Assembly (NCBI GenBank): GCA_041496705.1
Contig: JBGQFD010000113.1
Coordinates: 1 to 11,072, forward strand
Reading direction: 5' to 3'
Source: VBDM01 sp041496705
GTDB lineage: Bacteria > Pseudomonadota > Gammaproteobacteria > Burkholderiales > SG8-39
DNA length: 11,072 bases
A program made the position numbers and the translations under genes. Below the pieces are notes generated by a model. The model was not told the origin of the DNA, searched no databases, and was given only the letters and a program-made list of their open reading frames with translations. Of the stretch, positions 1 through 6,247 are shown piece after piece. Within the stretch, counting starts at the first letter, position 1; each line of letters opens with the position of its first letter.

Positions 1-21
1 AACACGCGCAGGAGCCTAGCG

Positions 22-621
22 ATGACGAACCGTGGCGTTTCCGTCTTTCTGGCCGCGATGGCGGCCGTGTGCCCGGGGTGGACGGTGCCTGCGTCCGCCG
101 CCGGCATCGAGAAACCCGTAATGCTGGTGGCCAAGCCCGGGCTGACAGGGTCGCTGTTCGAATCGTCGATACTCCTGGTGAAGCCGATCGGCGACGACCG
201 CCACATCGGTTTCATCGTCAACAAGCCGACCCAGGCGACGCTCGGCCAACTCTTCCCCAAGCACGAGCCCTCGCGCAAGGCCGACCTTCCGGTCTACCTC
301 GGCGGGCCGCAGCAGACCAGCCTGGTGTTCGCGCTGGTCGAGCGCCACGGCGGCAAGCCAGCCGATACCATGCAGATCACGCCGGAACTGTTCCTCGCGG
401 TGCAGGAAGCGGCGATCGACCGCATCATCGAGAAGGAAAGCGAGCACGCGCGCTTCTTCGTCGGCATGGTGAGCTGGGCGCCGGGGGAGCTCGACGAGGA
501 ACTCGCGCGCGGCTACTGGTTCGAGACCGAGCCGGAGACCAGGTTCCTGCTTCGCAAGAAAACCGACGGCCTGTGGGACGAGCTGCGCCGGCGCGAAGAA
601 GACCGCGAACACTCGATCTAG
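22..621 (+). CDS. YqgE/AlgH (UPF0301) family protein with an apparent signal peptide
   Basis: The 199-residue product matches the YqgE/AlgH (DUF179, UPF0301) family, whose molecular function is poorly defined. Family hallmarks are the GLTGSLFESSILLV stretch (about residues 40-53), HIGFIVNKPT (61-70), VYLGGPQQT (about 91-99) and FFVGMVSWAPGELDEEL (about 141-157), followed by a W-x-E segment near the end. The ATG at 22 has AGGAG at 10-14, seven bases upstream. The frame is open to the left edge, so a longer protein is not excluded. The first ~27 residues read as a secretion signal: a short basic start, a hydrophobic Ala/Val core, then ASAA before Gly. Typical YqgE proteins such as the E. coli one lack a signal, so this version is probably periplasmic (inference). 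An upstream gene may end at the TAG at 17-19, but only a few codons are visible. The gene converges with the Bug gene on the opposite strand. Confidence 0.92.
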   Translation: MTNRGVSVFLAAMAAVCPGWTVPASAAGIEKPVMLVAKPGLTGSLFESSILLVKPIGDDRHIGFIVNKPTQATLGQLFPKHEPSRKADLPVYLGGPQQTSLVFALVERHGGKPADTMQITPELFLAVQEAAIDRIIEKESEHARFFVGMVSWAPGELDEELARGYWFETEPETRFLLRKKTDGLWDELRRREEDREHSI

Positions 622-634
622 CGCGCCCCGCTGG

Positions 635-652
635 GCGGCGTGCGGACGCCGC
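635..652. terminator. GC-rich hairpin between two convergent genes
   Basis: GCGGCGT (635-641) pairs perfectly with ACGCCGC (646-652) around a four-base loop. It fills the 30-bp gap between the stop codons of the YqgE-like gene and the Bug gene, where a bidirectional terminator would be expected. Neither strand has a T-run after the stem, so it is not a textbook intrinsic terminator. It may only protect 3' ends or act with Rho. Confidence 0.35.
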
Positions 653-1626
653 TACTGCGGCTCGATGCCGGCGCGCTTCAGCAGCGCGCCCCAGCGCGCG
701 ATTTCGGCGGCGATAAAGGCGCCGAACTCCGCAGGCGGGCCGGCGGCGGGAATCGCGCCTTCGGCGTCCAGCCGCGCGCGCAGCTCCGGCGTCTGCATGA
801 TGCGCACGATCTCGGCGTTCAGGCGCTGCACGATCTCCGCGGGCGTGCCCGCCGGCGCGACGATGCCGTACCAGCCCGAAGCGTCGAAGCCCTTCACCCC
901 GGCCTCGTCCAGCGTGGGGATCTGCGGCAGCGACGGCAGGCGCTTCGATCCGGTGACCGCGAGCGCGCGCAGGCGTCCCGAATTCACGTGCCCCATCACC
1001 GCCGGCGCGCCGTTGATGCCCATCGACAGCTGCCCGGAGATGAGGTCGGTGAGCATCGGCCCGACGCCCTTGTAGGGCACGTGCAGGATATCGGTGCCGG
1101 TTTCGAGCTTGAAGTACTCGGTGGTGAGGTGCGAGGTGCTGCCCGAGCCGGCCGAACCGTAGGTGAGCTTGCCGGGATTCGCGCGCGCGTAGGCGATCAG
1201 CTCGGCCGCGCTCGCCACGGGCACGTTCGGATTCACCACCAGCACGCTCGGCACGATCGCCATCCGCGACACCGGCGCGAAGCTCTTCACCGGGTCGTAC
1301 GCGAGGTTCTTGTAGATCGCCGGGCTCACCGCGAGCGGGCCCAGCTGCGCCATCAGCAGCGTGTAGCCGTCGGGCGCCGCCTTCGCCGCCGCCTCCGATC
1401 CGATCGAGCCGCCGGCGCCGGGGCGGTTGTCGATGATCACGGCTTGCGCGAAACCCTCGGCGAGCTTCAGCGCCAGCGCGCGCGCGAGGATGTCGGTCGA
1501 GCCGCCCGGCGGGAAGGGGACGACGAGGTGGATCGGGCGCGAAGGGTAGGGCTGCGCGTGCGCGAGGGCGGCGACGAGCGTCGCGAGGAGAAACACAGCC
1601 GGCCCTGAGCGGCGGAAGGGGTTCAC
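652..1626 (-). CDS. Bug/TctC-family tripartite tricarboxylate transporter substrate-binding protein (solitary)
   Basis: This is a periplasmic solute-binding protein of the Bug (TctC) family, which captures small carboxylates or similar ligands for tripartite tricarboxylate transporters. Numbering from the GTG at 1626 (324 aa), the signal peptide ends AHA|Q at 24/25. YPSRPIHLVVPFPPGGSTD follows at 27-45, then PGAGGSIGSEA, PDGYTLL, YGSAGSGSTSHL and HVPYKGVGP. These are the family's two pocket loops and conserved core. Start choice is uncertain. The GTG at 1626 gives a normal signal peptide (first residues M/V-NPFRRS) but has no Shine-Dalgarno. An in-frame ATG at 1704 has GGAG six bases upstream but adds 26 residues of unusual composition before the hydrophobic core. 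I prefer 1626 on protein grounds. No TctA or TctB membrane gene is nearby. The gene is divergent from creD. Confidence 0.93.
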   Translation of the reverse strand: MNPFRRSGPAVFLLATLVAALAHAQPYPSRPIHLVVPFPPGGSTDILARALALKLAEGFAQAVIIDNRPGAGGSIGSEAAAKAAPDGYTLLMAQLGPLAVSPAIYKNLAYDPVKSFAPVSRMAIVPSVLVVNPNVPVASAAELIAYARANPGKLTYGSAGSGSTSHLTTEYFKLETGTDILHVPYKGVGPMLTDLISGQLSMGINGAPAVMGHVNSGRLRALAVTGSKRLPSLPQIPTLDEAGVKGFDASGWYGIVAPAGTPAEIVQRLNAEIVRIMQTPELRARLDAEGAIPAAGPPAEFGAFIAAEIARWGALLKRAGIEPQ

Positions 1627-1686
1627 GTTCGCGGCCAAGCATACACGAGGGCCAGGGACGCGGGGCGAGCGCCAGGTTTTCGCCAC

Positions 1687-1701
1687 GATTGCGCCGCAAT
1701 C
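1687..1701. promoter_or_regulatory. Interrupted palindrome in the divergent Bug/creD region
   Basis: GATTGC (1687-1692) and GCAATC (1696-1701) form a perfect 6-bp inverted repeat separated by GCC. It lies between the preferred Bug start (1626) and the creD start (1774), where a dimeric regulator could control either gene. If the Bug protein instead starts at 1704, the palindrome falls just inside its reading frame. Operator function is inference from position and symmetry only. I saw no convincing -35/-10 pair in the 147-bp interval. Confidence 0.3.
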
Positions 1702-1762
1702 CATCCGAACTCCGCCCCGGGAAGCGCAGCTTTGCCCGTCAGGCTCCCCAGCTTCTCACCCC

Positions 1763-1767
1763 GGGAG
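1763..1767 (+). promoter_or_regulatory. Ribosome binding site that sets the creD start
   Basis: GGGAG lies six bases before the ATG at 1774. An earlier in-frame ATG at 1732 would add 14 residues before the membrane segment and lacks a comparable site, so 1774 is the better start. Confidence 0.65.
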
Positions 1768-1773
1768 TCCCCG

Positions 1774-3132
1774 ATGCAGAAGACCCTGCTCGTGAAAGCC
1801 GCGCTGGTCGCCGCGCTGTTCGTGATCCTGCTGATCCCGCTGCGGATGATCGGCGGGCTGGTCGCCGAGCGCCAGGGGCGGCAGCAGGAGGTGACGCAGG
1901 AGATCGCGGCGAGCAGCTTCGGCAGGCAGGTGTTCGCCGGCCCGATCCTCAACTTCCCCTATGTCGAGGAGTACGAGGAGACGCTCACCGAGGAGAAGAA
2001 GGACAAGACCGTGACCCGGGTCGAGCGGCGCCGCATTCAGCGCACCGCCGTGTTCTTCCCCGCGAGCACGGCGCTCGCTGCGACGGGCAAGGTGGAAACG
2101 AAATCGCGCGGCCTGTTCAAGGCGCGCCTGTTCAACTGGCAGGCCGGCGCGCACGGCGAATTCGCCTTCGACGGCAAGTTCGCCTTCGCACGCAGGCACG
2201 CGGGCTCGCGCATCACGCTGGGCAAGCCCTTCGTCAGCGTCGTGCTCGGCGATGCGCGCGGCTTGAGCGCCTCGACCGTGTTCCGCTGGAACGGCCACCC
2301 GCTTGCGCTCGAGCGCGGGACGAACCTTTCCGCGATCGACGGGGGCGTGCACGCACGCGTCCCCGACTTCGATCCGGCCAAGCCCGGGCGCTTCGAGTAC
2401 GCCCTGGACTTCGGCCTGCGCGGAAGCGAATCGATGGCGGTAGTGCCGCTCGCGGGCAGCACCAGCGTGAGCCTCGCTTCGGACTGGCCGCACCCCAGCT
2501 TCGGCGGGCAGTTCCTGCCTCTGCCGCAGACCAAGACCGGGGCCGGCGGCTTCGAGGCCTGGTGGAGCGTGAGCGGGCTCGCCTCGGGCGCGCAGGCGCA
2601 GCTGGTCGCGGCGATCGACGCGGAAAGGCCCTGCCCCGCGGCGAGCTGCGCGGAGCGGCTTCAGGTGCGCTTCATCGAACCGATCGACATCTATTCGCTT
2701 TCCGACCGCGCTCTCAAGTACGGATTCCTGTTCGTCGGGCTCACCTTCGGCGCGTTCTTCGTGTTCGAGGTCATCAAGCGCCTGCGCATCCACCCGGCGC
2801 AGTATTTCCTCGTCGGCCTGGCGCTGGCGACCTTCTTCCTGCTCCTCATCGGGCTGTCGGAGCACATCGCCTTCCGGGCGGCGTACGCGGCCGCTTCGGC
2901 GGCGTGCGTCGCGCTCCTCGGGTTCTATCTGAGCGCGGTGCTGAAGAGCGCGCTGCGGGGCGTTTCCTTCGCGGCGATGCTCGCTGCCCTGTATTCGGCG
3001 CTCTACGGCCTGCTCATCTCCGAGGACAACGCGCTGCTCCTCGGATCGCTCCTCGTCTTCGCCCTGCTCGCCGCGGCGATGCTGATCACGCGCAGGCTCG
3101 ACTGGTATTCGCTGGGCGGGCCCGCGGCATGA
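1774..3132 (+). CDS. creD: Inner membrane protein CreD
   Basis: The product is 452 residues, close to the roughly 450 of E. coli CreD. It has one N-terminal membrane helix (about residues 5-24), a large periplasmic domain (about 30-310) and about five C-terminal helices (near 317-336, 342-361, 366-386, 396-414 and 418-437). Family landmarks include AGPILNFPY (55-63), VLGDARG (157-163), HPSFGGQFLP (240-249) and the ending LLISEDNALLLGSLLVF (413-429) followed by TRRLDWY. In enterobacteria CreD belongs to the CreBC regulon and is linked to envelope integrity and colicin E2 tolerance; its biochemical role is unclear. No creB, creC or tandem TTCAC 'cre tag' is visible nearby, so regulation here may differ. 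The stop codon directly abuts that of the convergent hydrolase gene. The last helix block is unusually rich in Ala and Leu but keeps the family pattern. Confidence 0.93.
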   Translation: MQKTLLVKAALVAALFVILLIPLRMIGGLVAERQGRQQEVTQEIAASSFGRQVFAGPILNFPYVEEYEETLTEEKKDKTVTRVERRRIQRTAVFFPASTALAATGKVETKSRGLFKARLFNWQAGAHGEFAFDGKFAFARRHAGSRITLGKPFVSVVLGDARGLSASTVFRWNGHPLALERGTNLSAIDGGVHARVPDFDPAKPGRFEYALDFGLRGSESMAVVPLAGSTSVSLASDWPHPSFGGQFLPLPQTKTGAGGFEAWWSVSGLASGAQAQLVAAIDAERPCPAASCAERLQVRFIEPIDIYSLSDRALKYGFLFVGLTFGAFFVFEVIKRLRIHPAQYFLVGLALATFFLLLIGLSEHIAFRAAYAAASAACVALLGFYLSAVLKSALRGVSFAAMLAALYSALYGLLISEDNALLLGSLLVFALLAAAMLITRRLDWYSLGGPAA

Positions 3133-4269
3133 CTAGCGCTTCGCAGCGCCGAGCTGCATCGCCATCCAGTCGGCGGTCTGGTCGCGGTAGCGGTACCAGA
3201 GGTTGTTGACGACGTGGTTGCCGCCCTCGATCACCGAGAGCACGCAGGGGCCCGACACCGACGCGGCGAGCTTCTCGGCTTCGGTGTGCGGCGTGAGGCG
3301 GTCCCTGGTGCCGGCGACGATGTAGATCGGGCAGGTGATGTTCTTCGCGCATTCGGCGAGCGTGAACCGCAAAGCGACCTTGCCGGCCTCCTCGAGGTTG
3401 GCGCTCTTCGAGCGCACGCGGAAGGTCTCGACGTTCATCTGCGGCCGGCCGCTGAAGTCGGCGGAGCGCCGGAACGGGCCGGAGAGCGCGACGCAGGCCT
3501 TGAGGCGCTTTTCGAACGCCGCGGCGCGCGGTGCGTAATAGCCGCCGAGGGACACGCCCCAGATGCCGATGCGCGCGCGGTCGATGTCGCTGCGCGTCTC
3601 GAGGAAATCGACCACGGCCTTCACCGGCTTCTCGAACTCCGGGCACACCGGGAAATCGTACTCGGCCTCGCCCTGCCCGGGGCCGTCAAAGGCGAGCGTC
3701 GCCAGGCCGCGCGCGAGGAAGCGGTTCTCGTAGTCGTCCATCTCCTCCTTGGTGGAATCCAGGCCCATGCACATGACGACCACGGCAGGAGCTTTGGCAG
3801 TCCCCGCACTGGAGGACTTTGCCGCACTGGACGGCTGCGCCGTGGGCTTCCTCAGGTTGCCGTAGAGCTGCTTGCCCTCGTAGGGGATGGCGACGCGCTC
3901 CCCCGGCGGGTCGATGAGCGGCAGCGCCTTGTTGCGGCACTCCACCGCGCGGCGGTGCGCCTCGCGCATCTGCGCCATGTCGTTGACGAAAAGAAATTTC
4001 CCGAAGTGGTAGCACACCGCGGCGCGGGTGAAGTGCCCGCCGGCGGAGAAGCTGTAACCGCCGGCGAGCGCCTTGTTGCCGAGCTCCTCGTGGATCGCAG
4101 CGCGCGCCGACCACGCCGCGCACCAGTCCTCCCAGCGCTGGCAGGCCGCGGTGACTTCCTGGAAATCGGCAAGCGGCACGCCGTTGGCGACGAAGCGCGG
4201 CGCCCAGTGCGAAATCGCGGCTTCGACACGCGGGTCTGTTGCGGATTTGTTCTGCATGACGGCGGACAT
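3133..4269 (-). CDS. Alpha/beta hydrolase, 2,6-dihydroxypseudooxynicotine hydrolase-like
   Basis: This 378-residue hydrolase has an alpha-helical N-terminal domain (about 1-115) and a C-terminal alpha/beta fold. The nucleophile elbow is GVSLGG with Ser240. Asp323 in GTRDRLTP and His352 in GGNHVVNN complete the triad. The GLDSTKEE motif (169-176) is characteristic of the 2,6-dihydroxypseudooxynicotine hydrolase group, related to FrsA and DUF1100 proteins; members cleave C-C bonds next to ketones or act as esterases. From memory, the Arthrobacter enzyme triad is Ser217/Asp300/His329, which would be a constant offset of 23. The true substrate here is unknown; nicotine should not be assumed. A Ser/Ala/Lys-rich insert occupies about 144-160. 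It is the last gene of a four-gene operon: the preceding stop and this ATG read TGACATG, with GGGAG at 4276-4280 inside the upstream gene, implying translational coupling. Confidence 0.9.
   Translation of the reverse strand: MSAVMQNKSATDPRVEAAISHWAPRFVANGVPLADFQEVTAACQRWEDWCAAWSARAAIHEELGNKALAGGYSFSAGGHFTRAAVCYHFGKFLFVNDMAQMREAHRRAVECRNKALPLIDPPGERVAIPYEGKQLYGNLRKPTAQPSSAAKSSSAGTAKAPAVVVMCMGLDSTKEEMDDYENRFLARGLATLAFDGPGQGEAEYDFPVCPEFEKPVKAVVDFLETRSDIDRARIGIWGVSLGGYYAPRAAAFEKRLKACVALSGPFRRSADFSGRPQMNVETFRVRSKSANLEEAGKVALRFTLAECAKNITCPIYIVAGTRDRLTPHTEAEKLAASVSGPCVLSVIEGGNHVVNNLWYRYRDQTADWMAMQLGAAKR
3804..3831. repeat. Short direct repeat within the hydrolase linker
   Basis: CCGCACTGGA occurs at 3804-3813 and again at 3822-3831, an 18-bp period. 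On the coding strand it encodes two Ser-Ser-Ala units in the low-complexity insert of the hydrolase. It could mark a small in-frame tandem duplication, since diverged. Confidence 0.5.
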
Positions 4270-4270
4270 G

Positions 4271-5254
4271 TCAGGCTCCCAAGGTAATGAAATATCCCGG
4301 GTCGTAGCGCTCGCCCGCGCGCGCCCCGAGCCTGAAGGTGACCGACAGCAATTCGATCTCCTCTGGGCCGAGGTCGATGTCGACCGCGGCGACGTTCTGC
4401 TCGAGCCATTTTTCCTGCTTGGTGCCGGGGATCGGGAACACGTCCTCGCCGCGCGAGAGCAGCCACGCGAGCGCGACCTGCGCCGGCATGACGCCGCGCC
4501 TGGCGGCGATGGCCTCGAGCGGCTTGATGAGCTCGAGGTTCTTCTCGAAATTCCCGGGGCGGAAGCGCGGCTGCTTGCGGCGGATGTCGTGCGGCGCGAT
4601 GTCCTCGATCGTCTTGATGTTGCCGGTCAAGAGGCCGCGGCCCAGGGGCGAATAGGCGACGAAGCCGATGCCCAGTTCCCGGCACGCCGGGAGGATCTTG
4701 TCTTCCACGTCGCGCGCCCACAGCGAGTACTCGGTCTGCAGCGCGGCGATCGGATGGATCTTGGACGCGCGGCGCAGCGAGCTCGGGCCGGCTTCCGAAA
4801 GGCCGAGATAGCGCACCTTGCCGGCCTTGACGAGGCCCGCCATCGCCCCGACCGTGTCTTCGATGCGCACGTCCGGGTCGATGCGGTGCAGGTAATACAG
4901 GTCGATGGTGTCGATGCCAAGCTGTTTGAGGCTCGCGTCGCAGGCGCTGCGCACGTATTCGGGCGTGCCGTTGTAGGCCTTGCTGCCGTCCGGGTTGTCG
5001 ATGTTGCCGAACTTGGAGCAGACGATGACCTTGTCGCGCCTGCCTCGGAGCGCGCGGCCGAGCATGCGCTCGTGCCGCCCCTTCATGTAGCGGTCGGCGG
5101 TGTCGAAGAGCGTCACGCCCAGGTCGATGGCGCGGTGCACGGTGTCGATCTGCACCTCGTCGTCGCGCTCCCCGAAGTTGGTCGTGGCGCTGCCCGCGCC
5201 CAGGCCGATCGCCGATACCGTCGGGCCGTTCCTGCCGAGCTTCCTGTATTTCAT
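4271..5254 (-). CDS. Aldo/keto reductase
   Basis: This 327-residue protein belongs to the aldo/keto reductase superfamily, NADPH-dependent TIM-barrel oxidoreductases that interconvert carbonyls and alcohols in the cytosol. The catalytic tetrad is intact: Asp51 and Tyr56 in FDTADRY, Lys81 in CSKFG, and His123 in YYLHR. Cofactor-binding segments are GLSEA (151-155), the QTEYSLW strand (173-179), AYSPLGRGLLTG (200-211) and IPGTKQEKWLEQN (275-287). The pattern resembles the AKR13/YakC-like group that acts on aldehydes and diketones; the exact substrate cannot be read from sequence. It is the third gene of the operon. AAAAGG (5260-5265 on the complement) overlaps the stop of the upstream Bug gene and sits five bases before the ATG, suggesting coupled translation. 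Its downstream partner is a probable ketone-cleaving or ester hydrolase, so the two may act in sequence. Confidence 0.93.
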   Translation of the reverse strand: MKYRKLGRNGPTVSAIGLGAGSATTNFGERDDEVQIDTVHRAIDLGVTLFDTADRYMKGRHERMLGRALRGRRDKVIVCSKFGNIDNPDGSKAYNGTPEYVRSACDASLKQLGIDTIDLYYLHRIDPDVRIEDTVGAMAGLVKAGKVRYLGLSEAGPSSLRRASKIHPIAALQTEYSLWARDVEDKILPACRELGIGFVAYSPLGRGLLTGNIKTIEDIAPHDIRRKQPRFRPGNFEKNLELIKPLEAIAARRGVMPAQVALAWLLSRGEDVFPIPGTKQEKWLEQNVAAVDIDLGPEEIELLSVTFRLGARAGERYDPGYFITLGA

Positions 5255-5264
5255 TCGCGCCTTT

Positions 5265-6236
5265 TCAGTCCGCCTTGATGCCTGTGGCCTGGATCACGGG
5301 GGTCCAGCGCGCGAGCTCGCTCTTCACCCACGCGCCCAGCTCCTCCGGCGTCGAAGGCGTCGCGCCGATGCCCTGCTTGAGGAAAGTCTCCTGCGTTTCG
5401 GGGCGGCGCAGGATGTCGTTCACCTCGCGGTTCAGCTTGGCGACGATCGACTTCGGCGTCTTTGCGGGGGCGAACAGGCCGAACCACAGCTTCACTTCCA
5501 TGCCCGGAATGCCGGCCTCGACAGCGCTGGGAATGTCGGGCGCGCCGGCGAAGCGCGTGGCGCTCGAAACGGCGAGGCCCTTCACCTTGCCCGCCTTGAG
5601 TTGCCCGTGCGCGGTGAGCGGCGAGAGGAACGACACCTGCACTTCGCCGGTGAGCATCGCGGTGAGCGCGTTGCCCGCGCTCTTGTAGGGAATGTGCTGC
5701 AGCGGGATGCCGGTGACCTTCTTCAGGAGCTCCCCAGCGAGGTGGCTGGTCGAGCCGTTGCCGGCCGAGGAATAGGCGAGATCTTTCTTCTGTTTCGCGT
5801 AGGCGAGGAATTCCTGGGCGTTGGTCACCGGCAGCGCCGGATTGGTGACCAGCACCACCACGCCCTGGCCGACCATGCCGACCGGCTCGAAGTCGCGCAC
5901 CGGATCGTAGGGGAGGTTCTTCGCGTACAGCGTCACCGCGCTCACCATCGGACCGATGTGGCCCATGACCAGGTTGTAGCCGTCGGGCGGCGACTTGGCG
6001 ACGACGTCGGTGGGAATGGTGCCGCCGGCGCCGGCGCGGCTGTCGACGATCACCGGCTGGCCCCATTTTTCCTGCAGCCCTTGAGCGACGTAGCGCGAGA
6101 GATAGTCCGCGGTGCTGCCCGTGCCCTGGCCGAAGATGCGGAGGGTGCGCGAGGGGAAGCCCGCCGCGGGATCCTGCGCCTGGGCGCCGACGGCGACGAG
6201 CAGCAGGACTGCGCCAAGCGACACGAATCTTCTCAT
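5265..6236 (-). CDS. Bug/TctC-family substrate-binding protein with altered first pocket loop
   Basis: The product is 323 residues with a signal peptide (MRRFVSL, hydrophobic core, then AQA|Q at 20/21). It should be a periplasmic binding protein of the tripartite tricarboxylate transporter type. Conserved elements are RAGAGGTIPTDVVAK (67-81), PDGYNLV (84-90), YDPVRDFEPVG (110-120), SSAGNGSTSHLAGEL (156-170) and HIPYKSAGNAL (181-191). The usual F-PPGG-STD first pocket loop is replaced by RIFGQGTGSTAD (33-44), about two residues longer and without the Pro-Pro-Gly-Gly core, so its ligand probably differs from that of its neighbour. The ATG at 6236 has AAGGGG six bases upstream, overlapping the TAA of the preceding Bug gene. 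The frame continues about 78 codons further upstream, but that stretch overlaps the neighbouring gene and was rejected. It is the second gene of the four-gene operon. Confidence 0.93.
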   Translation of the reverse strand: MRRFVSLGAVLLLVAVGAQAQDPAAGFPSRTLRIFGQGTGSTADYLSRYVAQGLQEKWGQPVIVDSRAGAGGTIPTDVVAKSPPDGYNLVMGHIGPMVSAVTLYAKNLPYDPVRDFEPVGMVGQGVVVLVTNPALPVTNAQEFLAYAKQKKDLAYSSAGNGSTSHLAGELLKKVTGIPLQHIPYKSAGNALTAMLTGEVQVSFLSPLTAHGQLKAGKVKGLAVSSATRFAGAPDIPSAVEAGIPGMEVKLWFGLFAPAKTPKSIVAKLNREVNDILRRPETQETFLKQGIGATPSTPEELGAWVKSELARWTPVIQATGIKAD

Positions 6237-6247
6237 CGGCTGCCCCT

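Noticed and set aside
1622..1638. Possible CreB 'cre tag' upstream of creD
   Set aside because: Only one TTCAC is present; the second copy expected after six bases is missing (GGCCA instead).
425..1699. Long - strand frame over the first Bug gene and the YqgE-like gene
   Set aside because: It is out of frame with the clearly recognisable Bug protein on the same strand and is low complexity.
1756..2865. Long - strand frame antisense to creD
   Set aside because: It is a high-GC shadow rich in Arg, Glu and Ala, with no domain and no start signal.
1689..3209. Long + strand frame of 506 codons overlapping creD
   Set aside because: The translation is Arg/Ala/Gly-rich with no recognisable motif, while creD in another frame of the same strand has clear family motifs and a ribosome site.
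3214..4287. Long + strand frame antisense to the hydrolase
   Set aside because: Its His/Arg/Ala-rich translation is typical of antisense frames in GC-rich DNA; the hydrolase triad is intact on the other strand.
4073..5278. Long + strand frame antisense to the aldo/keto reductase
   Set aside because: No family resemblance; the reductase catalytic tetrad is complete on the opposite strand.
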